A stretch of DNA of 64,000 bases from Blastocatellia bacterium (GTDB taxonomy: Bacteria > Acidobacteriota > Blastocatellia > Chloracidobacteriales > JADJPF01): NCBI GenBank assembly GCA_016713405.1, contig JADJPF010000015.1:1-64000 (forward strand), given 5' to 3'. Below, one piece after another: positions 9,378 through 18,558 of the stretch. Every line of letters starts with the position of its first letter. Position 1 is the first letter of the stretch. Below the pieces are notes generated by a model that saw only the letters and a program-made list of their open reading frames with translations, was not told where the DNA came from and searched no databases. A program made the position numbers and the translations under genes.

Positions 9378-10322
9378 TTATTTTCTTGCAGAGATATAAA
9401 TTTTTACAGGTGGTTGCACTTTGTACACTTGAGCAAAGTTGTTTTGGTTGATTGCTAAGGCTAAATGGCCGCGAGAATCAATGTAAAGCAGAGGTTGGTT
9501 AACTGCCACATCACTAAAGGTTTTTACAAAAGGTAAGGAAATATTTTGCTCCCCTATTTTTATATTTATTTTTTCACTAATTTTATAGCCTAGTTTATAA
9601 AAAACTTCTGCATCAACATTGGTGACTAAATTTCCATAGGGGCCATCTAGCCCGATGACCTCAGCACTTAAGCCTTTTTCATCAATTTGTGCAGCACTGA
9701 TATTAAGTTTTACTAGCTCATTAATTGGTAATATGGGCCCTACTTTAGCCCAATTTTCACCTTTTGCTATGTGTGCTGCTACAGGTGAAAAAATATCTCG
9801 GCCATGAAAAGTTGATGACAAGGCTTGACCAATCATTAATTTAGTGTTGGTAATTTCCCTTACAGCTTCTAATCCGTCTTGTTGCTCAACTAGCGTTAGC
9901 AAACCATTGTTAGGCAAAACAAAATATTGACCGCGCTTTGATTTAGCTACAATAGCTTTTCTTTCACTCCCAACACCAGGATCTATAACAACTGCAAACA
10001 CTGTTGCAGGCGGGTAATAAGCAGTTGTTCCTGCCAAAAATCGCGCTCCATCTAAAATTGAGTAAGGCGTAACTTGATGGCTAATATCAATAATTTTAAG
10101 TTTTGGTTCGATTGAAAGCATTACACCTTTACAAATTGCTACAGAATCGTCAATTACTCCAAAATCAGACATAAACAGTATTGTAGGGCTGTTAGTTTGC
10201 TGAGTTTTCGGAGTTCGCTTTGAAGTTTGATAACTGCTAGCAAAAGTCATTAAGCTAGGCGACACCAACAAATTAAAAAGAATAAAAAAAGTAGCAAAAA
10301 TAGATAAGATTAATTTTTTCAT
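9378..10322 (-). CDS. Exported SAM hydrolase/halogenase-fold protein (DUF62)
   Basis: The domain from about residue 45 has ILFMSDFGVIDDSV, DPGVGSERKAIV, VLPNNGLLTLV and FHGRDIFSPVAAHIA. These are the conserved blocks of the SAM hydroxide adenosyltransferase family (DUF62), relatives of fluorinase and chlorinase. Most members hydrolyse S-adenosylmethionine to adenosine and methionine. The start chosen is the ATG at 10322, giving 314 aa. A longer frame exists, but this start follows the stop of the upstream MFS gene by 14 nt and opens with a proper signal peptide (MKKLILSIFATFFILFNLL). An exported SAM hydrolase is unusual because SAM is cytoplasmic. Confidence is high for the family and low for the substrate in this compartment. 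Confidence 0.85.
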   Translation of the reverse strand: MKKLILSIFATFFILFNLLVSPSLMTFASSYQTSKRTPKTQQTNSPTILFMSDFGVIDDSVAICKGVMLSIEPKLKIIDISHQVTPYSILDGARFLAGTTAYYPPATVFAVVIDPGVGSERKAIVAKSKRGQYFVLPNNGLLTLVEQQDGLEAVREITNTKLMIGQALSSTFHGRDIFSPVAAHIAKGENWAKVGPILPINELVKLNISAAQIDEKGLSAEVIGLDGPYGNLVTNVDAEVFYKLGYKISEKINIKIGEQNISLPFVKTFSDVAVNQPLLYIDSRGHLALAINQNNFAQVYKVQPPVKIYISARK

Positions 10323-10336
10323 ATAGATAAAACACT

Positions 10337-11524
10337 CTAAGCTTTTTGTTTGATTTTTAGCATCATTATTGCAGAAAGAAAACCAAGAAATAAACAACTT
10401 ATCCAAAGTGTTGATGCTCCAAAGTTTTCTAAAACGTTTGTACCAAAAACTGGCCCTAAAGTAGTTCCAAAACCAAAAGACATTGCAAAAATGCCCATGT
10501 ATTCACCACGTCTACTAACTGGTGAAACTTCAGCAACATAAGCAGAACTTGCAGGAAATAAAATCATTTCTCCAAAAGTCCAAATAACAACGCTAATTGC
10601 TGCTGTGATTGGATCGCTAATCCAAATCATTGCACCAAACCCTAGTGCAATTAAAATACAACCTAATGCTAGAGAATATTTGTAAGCCCAAGTGTTGGTG
10701 ACGGAATTAATAGGAATTTCTAGAAATGTGATAATTATTGTATTTAATGTAAATAATAAACCATAAATGGCTTCTGACATTTTTAGATCTCTAACTAAAT
10801 AGAGTGCTGCTGTACTTTCTAGCTGAAAAAATACTAATATAGTTGGAATTAGTGCTAGTAGGAAGTAAATAAAAGCTCTATTTTTAACTGGGGGCAATGG
10901 ATTATCAATGTTTTCTAGCTTTGCATGACTTTCGCTTTTTACGATAAAAGCTTTTTTTACATGCTTAAAGAAAAGTATAAGCACAATTCCTGCTACTAGT
11001 GAAGTAACACCATCTACAACAAATAGAAGAGGATAAGAAAAATAAACTAAAAAACCTCCAACCGCTGGGCCAACACTCATTCCTAGATTTATTGCTAGAC
11101 GATTTAAGGCAAAAGCTTGTTTTAACTGCGAGCTTGGGACTATTTCGCTAATTATTGCCATACAAGCTGGCCTAAAAGCTTCACTAATTATTGACCAAAT
11201 AAAGGTGAGGGCAACAATAGCTGGAAAACTATTGATAAAAGGAAATAAAAACAATGTTAAACCAGATAAAACTAGGGAGGTTTTCATCACTTTACTTGCA
11301 CCAATGTTGTCGGCAATACGCCCAGCTATTGGAGCCGTCAGTATTCCACCAATTCCATGCGCTATTAAAGCAAGACTAGCTTTTTGTGCTGGAATATTTA
11401 ATGCTTTGGTTAAATAGATCATTAAAAAAGGCAGTACCATAGTACCAGCACGATTTATTAACACGGTTGCAGACAGTAACCATAACTCTTTAGGTAAACC
11501 TTTAAGATCTCGCCAAGGATTCAT
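10337..11524 (-). CDS. MFS transporter, 12-TM drug-efflux type
   Basis: The 395-aa protein has about 12 hydrophobic segments and the MFS motif A region GRIADNIGASKVMK between TM2 and TM3. Motif C-like residues AINLGMSVGPAVGGF lie in TM5. These place it with DHA1-type drug/H+ antiporters such as MdtH. The substrate cannot be read from sequence. The gene is directly upstream of the DUF62 gene (14-nt gap), so the two are probably cotranscribed. The ribosome-binding site before the ATG at 11524 is weak (AGAAGAA). Confidence 0.88.
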   Translation of the reverse strand: MNPWRDLKGLPKELWLLSATVLINRAGTMVLPFLMIYLTKALNIPAQKASLALIAHGIGGILTAPIAGRIADNIGASKVMKTSLVLSGLTLFLFPFINSFPAIVALTFIWSIISEAFRPACMAIISEIVPSSQLKQAFALNRLAINLGMSVGPAVGGFLVYFSYPLLFVVDGVTSLVAGIVLILFFKHVKKAFIVKSESHAKLENIDNPLPPVKNRAFIYFLLALIPTILVFFQLESTAALYLVRDLKMSEAIYGLLFTLNTIIITFLEIPINSVTNTWAYKYSLALGCILIALGFGAMIWISDPITAAISVVIWTFGEMILFPASSAYVAEVSPVSRRGEYMGIFAMSFGFGTTLGPVFGTNVLENFGASTLWISCLFLGFLSAIMMLKIKQKA

Positions 11525-11730
11525 AAAAATTCTTCTACCCAGACAACAGCAATTTGAGCTACAAATTGGGGATTCACGGGATTTTTAGATTAAAAATTAA
11601 ACTTCTATTTGCTATTTGCAAGAATATAAACTAAAAACAAATACAAAAAGGCTTGCTAAATTGTTCTCTTTGTTGGCAGATTTGGCTTTAATGGCTATAA
11701 AAACTAATTGTAAAAGAGGAGATTATACAG

Positions 11731-12534
11731 ATGTTTACTGTTGGTGTGGTGCAAATAAATTCTACAGATAAAGTTTTAGACAACTTAAATCGTTGCGAGA
11801 AGCTTATTTGTCAAGCTGCTGAACGAGGGGCAACAATGGTAGCTTTGCCAGAAAATTTTGCTTATTTACGCTCAGAATCAGAAGCTGTTGAATATCGACA
11901 AACTCTTACAAGTGATTTAGTTACATGGTGTAAAGAGCTTGCTCAAAGATTAAAAATTTTTCTCCTAGCAGGAAGCTTTCCAGAAAAAACGGAAACGTCT
12001 GATAAAATATATAATACAAGCTTAGTTTTTGACACGGAAGGTAATATTATTGCTCATTACCGAAAAATACATCTTTTTGATGTTACATTGCCTGATGGTA
12101 CAGTGTTGATGGAATCGCAGTTTGTTCAAGCAGGCGGTGAAATGGTTACTACAACGGTATTAGGTCATAAAATAGGTTTAACTATTTGTTATGATTTGCG
12201 ATTTCCTGAACTTTATCGACGGCTAACTTTAGCTGGAGCAAAAGCTATTTTTGTCCCTTCGGCTTTTACATTGCAAACAGGGCGCGATCATTGGGAAGTG
12301 TTACTGCGAGCGCGAGCAATAGAAAATCAAGTTTATATAATTGCTCCAGCGCAATTTGGACAGCATACCCCAAAACGTGCTAGCTATGGTCGAGCTTTAA
12401 TTGTTGATCCTTGGGGAACTGTAATTGCAAAAGCATCTGATAAAGAAACTGTAATTCTTGCTGATTTAGATTTTGATTACCTTGATGCAATTCGTCAAAG
12501 AATGCCTTGTAGCAAACATATTAAGTTAATTTAA
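11731..12534 (+). CDS. Carbon-nitrogen hydrolase, Nit1/Nit2-like amidase
   Basis: The 267-aa protein belongs to the nitrilase superfamily. The catalytic triad is visible: Glu41 in ALPENF, Lys112 in YRKIHLFDV and Cys153 in LTICYDLRFPELY. The IHLFDV and RFPELYR contexts are those of the Nit branch, whose members deaminate and repair deaminated glutathione (YbeM/Nit1) or omega-amides (Nit2). It acts in the cytoplasm, since no signal is seen. An AGGAG site lies 11 nt before the ATG. A GntR-family regulator follows after 12 nt, so the two are probably an operon. Confidence 0.9.
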   Translation: MFTVGVVQINSTDKVLDNLNRCEKLICQAAERGATMVALPENFAYLRSESEAVEYRQTLTSDLVTWCKELAQRLKIFLLAGSFPEKTETSDKIYNTSLVFDTEGNIIAHYRKIHLFDVTLPDGTVLMESQFVQAGGEMVTTTVLGHKIGLTICYDLRFPELYRRLTLAGAKAIFVPSAFTLQTGRDHWEVLLRARAIENQVYIIAPAQFGQHTPKRASYGRALIVDPWGTVIAKASDKETVILADLDFDYLDAIRQRMPCSKHIKLI

Positions 12535-12546
12535 CTAGGAGATTTA

Positions 12547-13488
12547 ATGACTAACTTACGCGGTAACAAAACTTTGGAGCTAGTTTTATCTCGTGACAGC
12601 ACGATTTCAATTCATGAACAATTAGTAACACAACTAAGCTTGCAAATAGTTAATGGTCTGCTTAAACCAGGTGATAAACTTGCCTCAGTTCGTACCCTAG
12701 CACGTCGCTTAGGTATTCATCATAATACAGTTAGCACTGCTTATGGAGAATTAGCAGACCGTAATTTAGTAGAAATTAAACATGGAAGTGGAGTTTATGT
12801 AAGTAAACCTAGTTTAATTACTTCAGAAGAGACAGATTTAGATAGCATTATTCGTAGCTTTTTAGATGTTGCTCGTAAACAAGGCTATTCTTTGCAATCA
12901 ATTCGTGAGTCAGTAATAAAATGGTTAGATAAACAGCCGCCAGACCATATTTTAATTATTGAGCCAGCAAAAGATTTACAAAAAATATTAATTTATGAGC
13001 TAAAGCAGCATTTTGATTGTGAAATTTTAGCAGCAACTCCAACAGAAGTAGCTACAAAAACAGCAATTTTAACAGGTGCGCTTTCAGTTGCTACTATTTA
13101 TCATTCAGTAGAAATTAAGAAGTTATTACCTAAAGATATTTTACTAATAAATATAAATTTACAAACAGGTCAACAAGAAGCTGAAAAGCTTAAAAAGTTG
13201 CCTGTAGGGGCAATGGTTGGACTAATTTCTATTGGGGAAACAATGCTAGAGTTTGCCCGAATTGTGATAGGCTCTTTACGAGGGGAAGATTTAATGGTTA
13301 GAACAGAAATTTTTGCTGATACTAAAAAATGGCAATCGCTAGTTAATGTTGCTGATTTAGTTATTACAGATAGTTTTTGTTTTGAAAAAGTGGCTCAAGT
13401 TGCAGGGAAAAAAGTCTTACAACTAAACTTAATTTCCCCTCAAATAGTTCGTTATTTGCGTAATGCCTTAAAAAATTCTTTTAGCTAA
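12547..13488 (+). CDS. GntR-family transcription regulator with atypical C-domain
   Basis: Residues about 15-85 form a GntR winged helix: ISIHEQLVTQLSLQI, LKPGDKLASVRTLARRLGIHHNTV and VEIKHGSGVYVS. In most GntR/YtrA or MocR proteins the C-terminus is short or an aminotransferase fold. Here there are about 210 further residues with alternating strands and helices (IEPAKDLQKILIYEL, GAMVGLISIGETML) that resemble an alpha/beta sensor domain. I do not recognise a PLP lysine motif. The ligand is unknown. It is coupled to the Nit amidase gene and could regulate it. The stop is 3 nt from the stop of the convergent next gene. Confidence 0.85.
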   Translation: MTNLRGNKTLELVLSRDSTISIHEQLVTQLSLQIVNGLLKPGDKLASVRTLARRLGIHHNTVSTAYGELADRNLVEIKHGSGVYVSKPSLITSEETDLDSIIRSFLDVARKQGYSLQSIRESVIKWLDKQPPDHILIIEPAKDLQKILIYELKQHFDCEILAATPTEVATKTAILTGALSVATIYHSVEIKKLLPKDILLININLQTGQQEAEKLKKLPVGAMVGLISIGETMLEFARIVIGSLRGEDLMVRTEIFADTKKWQSLVNVADLVITDSFCFEKVAQVAGKKVLQLNLISPQIVRYLRNALKNSFS

Positions 13489-13491
13489 TAA

Positions 13492-14007
13492 TTAGGCAAT
13501 AATAACTGTGATAGTTGAAAATTTTTCATGAAATCTTAAATCTAGCCAAAAACCTAAAGTGTATTTTTGCTCTTGGTCAGCACCGTTTAAGGCTAAAACT
13601 ATTTCTTCACCACTTTCTATAACTTGAGCCGTGACATTAAATTTTGCTAAATAGGGATTAATTTCTTGTAAAAGGAAATTTTTAATTTCTTCTACAACAT
13701 AACTTTCAATTACTTTATCTTCTGTATTTTCAGCTAAATGAAAATGTAAGTCTTCCTCATCATCTCCAATATGATTATGAAAATCTAAAGTTGTACAAAA
13801 GCGACGTGACATAATAAGTCGAGCAATTTCTTCATGACAGGAGCCACAACCGCCGCCAGCTTTGCACTTACGGCGGACTTGAGCTACAGTATTTGCATCT
13901 ATTTCTAAAATTGTGTCTAAAACTTTTTGTCGGCTAACTTTTAAGCATAGACAAATTAACTCATCTGGAGAGCCTGTATAAATTCTACGGTCGCCATGTA
14001 AGTGCAT
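13492..14007 (-). CDS. BFD-like [2Fe-2S] protein with NifU-type C-domain
   Basis: The 171-aa product contains an N-terminal [2Fe-2S] BFD-type domain with Cys19 and Cys21 (ICLCLKVS) and the CGSC pair (Cys54, Cys57) preceded by the glycine-rich CKAGGGCGSCHEEIARLI. The spacing C-x-C-x32-C-x2-C matches bacterioferritin-associated ferredoxin and the middle domain of NifU. The C-terminal half (from about residue 95, VVEEIKNFLLQEINPYL) looks like a NifU C-terminal scaffold-type fold, but its usual CxxC is missing. A role in iron-sulfur assembly or iron release is likely; the exact partner is unknown. Confidence 0.75.
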   Translation of the reverse strand: MHLHGDRRIYTGSPDELICLCLKVSRQKVLDTILEIDANTVAQVRRKCKAGGGCGSCHEEIARLIMSRRFCTTLDFHNHIGDDEEDLHFHLAENTEDKVIESYVVEEIKNFLLQEINPYLAKFNVTAQVIESGEEIVLALNGADQEQKYTLGFWLDLRFHEKFSTITVIIA

Positions 14008-14039
14008 AAATTTTCCTTTTCTGATTTTATTAATAAAAA

Positions 14040-14606
14040 TTATTCAGCCGCTTCATAAGCTTGTTTAATCCAGTTAATAAGCTCTGAGTCTACTTCATCA
14101 ACAGTTGTTAACTTTACCTTAAAATGACACATACTATTAGCAGGCATTTCAGCTAGTCTATCAGTAGCTTGAAGACTTTTTAGGTTTATCCCCACTTCAA
14201 CACGACTATTAGTAGCAGGTGTAATCATTGCAAATTGTTTTTTACGACGTAGACTAACATAGCCTTTTTTTGGTGCAATTTCAAATGTGCCAAATTCATT
14301 AATTGCTTCCATTAGCTTTTCATGGATTGGTCGTAAACTAGCCTTAGTTCCTGCGTAAATTTCATTAAGTATGTCAGTTGATGAATTATCTTTAGTTTCA
14401 TTTTCAGCAGGCTTAAGAAATAAATGTGTTAGAGTGTTAGCATCTCCATGCCCTAAAGTTAAGTCTTTTTTAAGCATGTCTCGGATTTCACCATGTTTTG
14501 CAAGGCCACTTTGTTTAATTATTGACATTAAATCATCTAGAGTTTTACCTGTTTTTGTTTGAATATTTTTTAGCTGAGTTTCAATAGCTTTGTTAACATC
14601 ACTCAT
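14040..14606 (-). CDS. DUF4287-DUF5655 domain protein
   Basis: The 188-aa protein starts with a DUF4287-like helical domain (QLKNIQTKTGKTLDDLMSII, KHGEIRDMLKKDLTLGHGDAN). It ends with a DUF5655-like domain (FEIAPKKGYVSLRRKKQFAMI and VGINLKSLQ). This two-domain combination is common in soil bacteria and has no known biochemical function. It is cytoplasmic, with no signal or membrane segments. A GGAAA-like site precedes the ATG at 14606. It lies close to, and in the same direction as, the BFD gene, which starts about 30 nt downstream. Confidence 0.85.
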   Translation of the reverse strand: MSDVNKAIETQLKNIQTKTGKTLDDLMSIIKQSGLAKHGEIRDMLKKDLTLGHGDANTLTHLFLKPAENETKDNSSTDILNEIYAGTKASLRPIHEKLMEAINEFGTFEIAPKKGYVSLRRKKQFAMITPATNSRVEVGINLKSLQATDRLAEMPANSMCHFKVKLTTVDEVDSELINWIKQAYEAAE

Positions 14607-14753
14607 AGATTTTTCCTTTCAATAGCTTGTTTTTATCATTTAAAAGGCTTTGCTAGCTTTGTTATGAGTACTAGATTTAAGCGTGTTATATTAGCAAGAT
14701 CAAGTTTTCTTTATCTATCAAATTTTCCAAAAAGCAGTTTAGGATAAATTTTT

Positions 14754-16118
14754 ATGTTTAGCCCAGAAACCATTATTACCGAGCAAATAGCAAATAATTA
14801 TTGGCCTACTTTATCACCAGAAATTTACAAAAAACGTCGGGAAGAATTTTTGTCAAAACTAGGTAATGGAGTAGCAATTTTTCCTAGCGCACCAACTACT
14901 ATTCGCACTAATGACACAGATTATCGTTATAGACAAAATAGCGATTTATATTATTTAACAGGATTTACTGAACCAGAAACAGTATGTTTACTTGCACCAA
15001 ACCACCTAGAACATAAGTTTGTCTTATTTGTTCGTCCTCGAAATGAGGAAAAGGAGATTTGGGAAGGGCGACGAGTGGGCCCGGAAGGAGCTAAAGAATT
15101 ACTTGGCGCAGATGCTACTTATGAAATTGAAAAGTTGGATGAAGAACTACCTAAATACTTAGAAAAAGTAGATTTTATTTACTATTCATTAGGCAATGAG
15201 CAGCGTTTTGACCAAAGAATTATTAATTTAATTAAATATTTTCGCTCAATGCGTCGGCGCAATGGTGTAGGGCCTTATTCAATAATTGACCCAACGGAAA
15301 TTTTACAAGAAATGCGGCTTATTAAAACACCTGAAGAACTAGAACTGATGAGACGTTCGGCTACAATTGCTGCACAAGCTCATTTAGCTGCAATGAAAGC
15401 AGTTAAGGTTGGGATGTATGAGTTTGAAATTGAAGCAATTATTGAGCATTATTTTCGTCGAAGTGGTGCTAATGCACCAGCTTATAACTCAATTGTTGGA
15501 GCAGGTGCTAATGCTACAATTTTGCATTATGTAGAAAATAACTGCCAGATAAAGGATAACGATCTTTTACTAGTAGATGCTGGTGCAGAATATGAGCATT
15601 ATTGTTCAGATATTACCCGAACTTATCCGGCTAATGGACGATTTACTAAGGAACAAAAAGAAATCTATGAAATTGTTTTGGCGGCTCAACTTGCTGCAAT
15701 TGAAAAAGTAAAGCCAGGTGCAGCCTTTGATGATGTTCATCAAGCAGCTTTAGATATAATTGTAGACGGACTTTTTAATTTAGGGCTGCTTTCTGGTGAA
15801 CGGGAAAAAGTTATAGAAGAAAAACAATATCAAAAGTTTTTTATGCACCGTACTAGCCATTGGTTAGGGATAGATACACATGATGTAGGTAAATATAAAC
15901 AATCCGATGAGTCGCGTATATTAGAGCCAGGAATGATACTAACCGTTGAGCCAGGAATTTATATTAGACCAATGGATGATGTACCAACAAAAGATCATAA
16001 TATTGGAATACGTATTGAAGATGATGTATTAGTTACTGAGCAAGGGTCAGAAATATTAACTGCTTTTGTACCAAAGCAAATCAATGAATTAGAAGCAATT
16101 ATTGGACGGGGGAATTAG
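14754..16118 (+). CDS. pepP: Xaa-Pro aminopeptidase (aminopeptidase P, M24B)
   Basis: The 454-aa protein combines an N-terminal creatinase/AMP-N domain (residues 15-170, with YRYRQNSDLYYLTGF) and a pita-bread metallopeptidase domain. The five metal ligands are visible: Asp in LLVDAGAEYEHY, Asp in CSDITRTYP, His in HRTSHWLGIDTHD, Glu in TVEPGIYI and Glu in GIRIEDDVLV. It removes N-terminal residues that precede proline, in the cytoplasm. An AGGA site lies upstream. The small zinc-ribbon gene starts 5 nt after its stop, so the two are likely cotranscribed. Confidence 0.93.
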   Translation: MFSPETIITEQIANNYWPTLSPEIYKKRREEFLSKLGNGVAIFPSAPTTIRTNDTDYRYRQNSDLYYLTGFTEPETVCLLAPNHLEHKFVLFVRPRNEEKEIWEGRRVGPEGAKELLGADATYEIEKLDEELPKYLEKVDFIYYSLGNEQRFDQRIINLIKYFRSMRRRNGVGPYSIIDPTEILQEMRLIKTPEELELMRRSATIAAQAHLAAMKAVKVGMYEFEIEAIIEHYFRRSGANAPAYNSIVGAGANATILHYVENNCQIKDNDLLLVDAGAEYEHYCSDITRTYPANGRFTKEQKEIYEIVLAAQLAAIEKVKPGAAFDDVHQAALDIIVDGLFNLGLLSGEREKVIEEKQYQKFFMHRTSHWLGIDTHDVGKYKQSDESRILEPGMILTVEPGIYIRPMDDVPTKDHNIGIRIEDDVLVTEQGSEILTAFVPKQINELEAIIGRGN

Positions 16119-16122
16119 AAAA

Positions 16123-16833
16123 ATGAAGCGTTGCCCAATATGCGATAAGATGTGGGAGATTAATAAAGTATTTTGTCCCTGGGATGGATACCGGCTAAAG
16201 GAAATGACACCTGAAGAAGTGACAGAAAGAATGGCTGCTAATGCTATAGAGCCACAATTTGAAATCTTTGAAGAAATAAGAAAGATGGATAAAACATTGC
16301 TTGATTCTGTAGCTGAATTTGGGGCAACAGAAACCAGCAAATTAGTTGATATTGCTATTTCTGCATTGGAAAAACGCCGGGAACGTGACCAAGAAAATGT
16401 CCGTGATCAAATGAAACTAATAGATTTATTTAATCTGCATTGTAGGACAATGCAATATTTTGTTGATCGGCTGAAAGGACAAAGTGAATTATTCTCCTTT
16501 CAAATTGAACATAGAGACGATGTGGATCAAATGTATATGGTTTTTGTAGTCTCTTTTGGACAAGCTCAGTATCGACGGCATTTTCCTGTAAAGATTACTT
16601 ATTTTCGTGATCCTGTTAGGGAAGTTACTTTTGAAATCAATCTTCATGATATTGCAGATAATAAAGATAAAAGACACTTAAAAACAGAAAGAGTTGGAGG
16701 AAAAGCAGAAACAAATATTTTTGGACATAAATATTTTATAGCTGCTCCTAAAGGTTTAGAAGGTATTGAACTGCTCCAATGGTTGGAAAATTCATTTAAG
16801 GATGTTTTCAAACAAGCTTACTCAGTTGATTAA
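16123..16833 (+). CDS. Zinc-ribbon protein of unknown function
   Basis: The chosen start is the ATG at 16123, 5 nt after the pepP stop and preceded by GGGGGA; an upstream ATG at 16102 would overlap pepP and is less likely. The 236-aa product opens with MKRCPICDKMWEINKVFC PWDGYRL, a CxxC-x10-CPxDG treble-like motif. A long helical middle (EEIRKMDKTLL...) and a beta-rich end with YRRHFPVKITYF follow. The same N-terminal motif occurs on the protein kinase at 33381-34463. No enzyme family is recognised. It may be a small adaptor tied to such kinases, which is inference. Confidence 0.75.
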   Translation: MKRCPICDKMWEINKVFCPWDGYRLKEMTPEEVTERMAANAIEPQFEIFEEIRKMDKTLLDSVAEFGATETSKLVDIAISALEKRRERDQENVRDQMKLIDLFNLHCRTMQYFVDRLKGQSELFSFQIEHRDDVDQMYMVFVVSFGQAQYRRHFPVKITYFRDPVREVTFEINLHDIADNKDKRHLKTERVGGKAETNIFGHKYFIAAPKGLEGIELLQWLENSFKDVFKQAYSVD

Positions 16834-16842
16834 GTAGTTAAA

Positions 16843-16882
16843 AAATAAATGTCTTGCTTACATTTTAGCAAGACATTTATTT
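16843..16882. terminator. Bidirectional hairpin terminator
   Basis: A perfect 16-bp stem (16843-16858 with 16867-16882) and an 8-nt loop lie between two convergent genes. A-rich and T-rich flanks on the two sides would serve as U-tracts in both directions. Confidence 0.85.
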
Positions 16883-16903
16883 TGAATGTTTTCCAAAGTT
16901 ATT

Positions 16904-17686
16904 TTAATTTTGTTGTGTTGTGGGTTCTGCTGTCTCTACAGGTTTAGTTATTTCAGTAGTTCTATTCAGTAATATATCTGCATCTAATCTAACTTGTAAG
17001 CGTGAACCAGATAATAATTCAATATCACGTCCTCTTGCTAATAACACTCCACCTAAACCAACTCCAGCACCAATGCCAGCACCAATACCAGCACCAGCAG
17101 CACCTCCAGTAATTGCACCAATACCAGCACCTATGCCAGTTTGAGTTGCTACTGTTCCAGCTTTACTTTTTCCTTTGCTTGGATCTTTTATTTTACCTTC
17201 TCCATCTTCTTCTACTACTTGATCAGTGCGGTTAATCACAGAAAAAAGAGAAGCTTTCAAAGGAATTTTTGTTCCATCATCTAAAATTAGTTCATCAAAA
17301 CCAATGGTTAAAGATCCATTTTTTCCCTTACGTGCTGCTGCTTCAACATTTATTATGTGGCATTTAACCGATGCTCTAGTAAGTGCTAGTTTATCCTTAA
17401 CAAATACTGGTTCAGATAATCTAACAATAAACTCTTCACCTTTTTTATTAGTTTTTGAGCTTAAAGATTGATCTAAATGTAGGTTTAACAAAGTATTTTT
17501 AGGGATTTTGTCAGCAGTTGGAGTGTTTGAAGGAATTGAAGTGCTATTACTATTGCTACGGGAAAGAGAATTAGGAGTGTTACTATCACGAGATTTTACA
17601 CGTCCAGATTGAGCAAAAACATTAGCTGAAAAAAGATTGGCTATTAAAAAAAGAGTAAAAGATAAAGATAATTTTTTTAATGACAT
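16904..17686 (-). CDS. Secreted protein with glycine-zipper segment
   Basis: The 260-aa product has a signal peptide (MSLKKLSLSFTLFLIANLFS, cleavage near VFAQS). A Ser/Asn-rich linker and a beta-rich domain follow (NTLLNLHLDQSLSSKTNKKG, with VKCHIINVEAAARKGKNG). The beta domain resembles the small exported beta-barrel domains that restate allowed values of a surface protein. Residues about 175-215 are a GxxxG glycine zipper (GIGAGIGAITGG, GAGIGAGIGAGVG), expected to insert in or associate with a membrane. The C-terminus is a short beta strand region plus a polar tail. The function is unknown. Such proteins are frequent in Acidobacteriota in my recollection. Confidence 0.75.
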   Translation of the reverse strand: MSLKKLSLSFTLFLIANLFSANVFAQSGRVKSRDSNTPNSLSRSNSNSTSIPSNTPTADKIPKNTLLNLHLDQSLSSKTNKKGEEFIVRLSEPVFVKDKLALTRASVKCHIINVEAAARKGKNGSLTIGFDELILDDGTKIPLKASLFSVINRTDQVVEEDGEGKIKDPSKGKSKAGTVATQTGIGAGIGAITGGAAGAGIGAGIGAGVGLGGVLLARGRDIELLSGSRLQVRLDADILLNRTTEITKPVETAEPTTQQN

Positions 17687-17781
17687 AATAATTATTTACC
17701 TCAAATTACCAGATCTACCCTTTGAATAATAGAATAGGCCATTGGATGTTGCAAACAATCTAATTAGGTAAATAGAGACTA

Positions 17782-18483
17782 TTACTTTTTAAGCTGAAAA
17801 GTCTCGTCATAATCGGCTAAGGTTGGAAAAACAAGTTTAGGTGTTTCGTTAACACTTAATAACCTTTGTTTATATTCTTCTAAGTAAGCTTTGCGGCGTT
17901 CAGTGTTAACACGGCTAACACCATAAGCTATAAATGGTGGTAAGACATCAAAGCCAACAAAATAAAGGATTCCATGATTAATAGGGAAAAGAATTTGGTG
18001 AATACTTCCATTTAATCCTAATGGAGTATACATTGACTCACCGCCTCCAGTAGTAAGCACAAGCATAGCTTTTTTGCCATGAAAAACACCCTGGTCATAC
18101 CATTTACCCCCGCCATAAATGCGACCCATAGCAAAAACACGATCTACCCAACCTTTTAATATTGCTGGAAGACCAAACCACCAAAGTGGGAATTGAAAAA
18201 CTAGTACATCACACCAATCTAGTTTAGCCATTTCAGCTTTTACATCAGAGGCAAAGCTATCTGTTTCTGAAGCAAAGATTTCTTCAACTTGTTGTTTATA
18301 GTAATGTGGCTCTTTGACATTAAGGAAATTGTGACGACCAGAAACAGGATTAAATTGTCTACCATAAAGATCAGATACTATTATTTCATGTCCTGAGCAG
18401 GCAAAACTTCTTTGGCTAAATTAAGCATCGCACCATTAAAGCTTTTTGGTTCTGGGTGTGCATAGACAACAAAATACTTCTAT
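17782..18483 (-). CDS. NAD(P)H:quinone oxidoreductase, MdaB/YwrO type (frameshifts)
   Basis: This is a flavodoxin-fold quinone reductase. The N-terminus reads KYFVVYAHPEPKSFNGAML, then breaks, and continues in another frame with GHEIIVSDLYGRQFNPVSGR and VLVFQFPLWWFGLPAILKGWVDRVF. The last motif is typical of NQO/MdaB enzymes. Two lesions are visible: a missing G in the C-pair 18392-18393 (plus strand), and the expected start codon, which reads ATAG instead of ATG at 18480-18483. An AGGAG site sits at the right distance from that point. Repairing both gives about 233 aa. The clean family signal on both sides argues for sequencing error or very recent decay. Confidence 0.8.
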
Positions 18484-18558
18484 CTTTTATACTCCTGCGC
18501 TTTTTGGGGAAGTTATTTTAGAAGTTTAATATGTTAAGACTTAGTTTTGTCAAACTGA

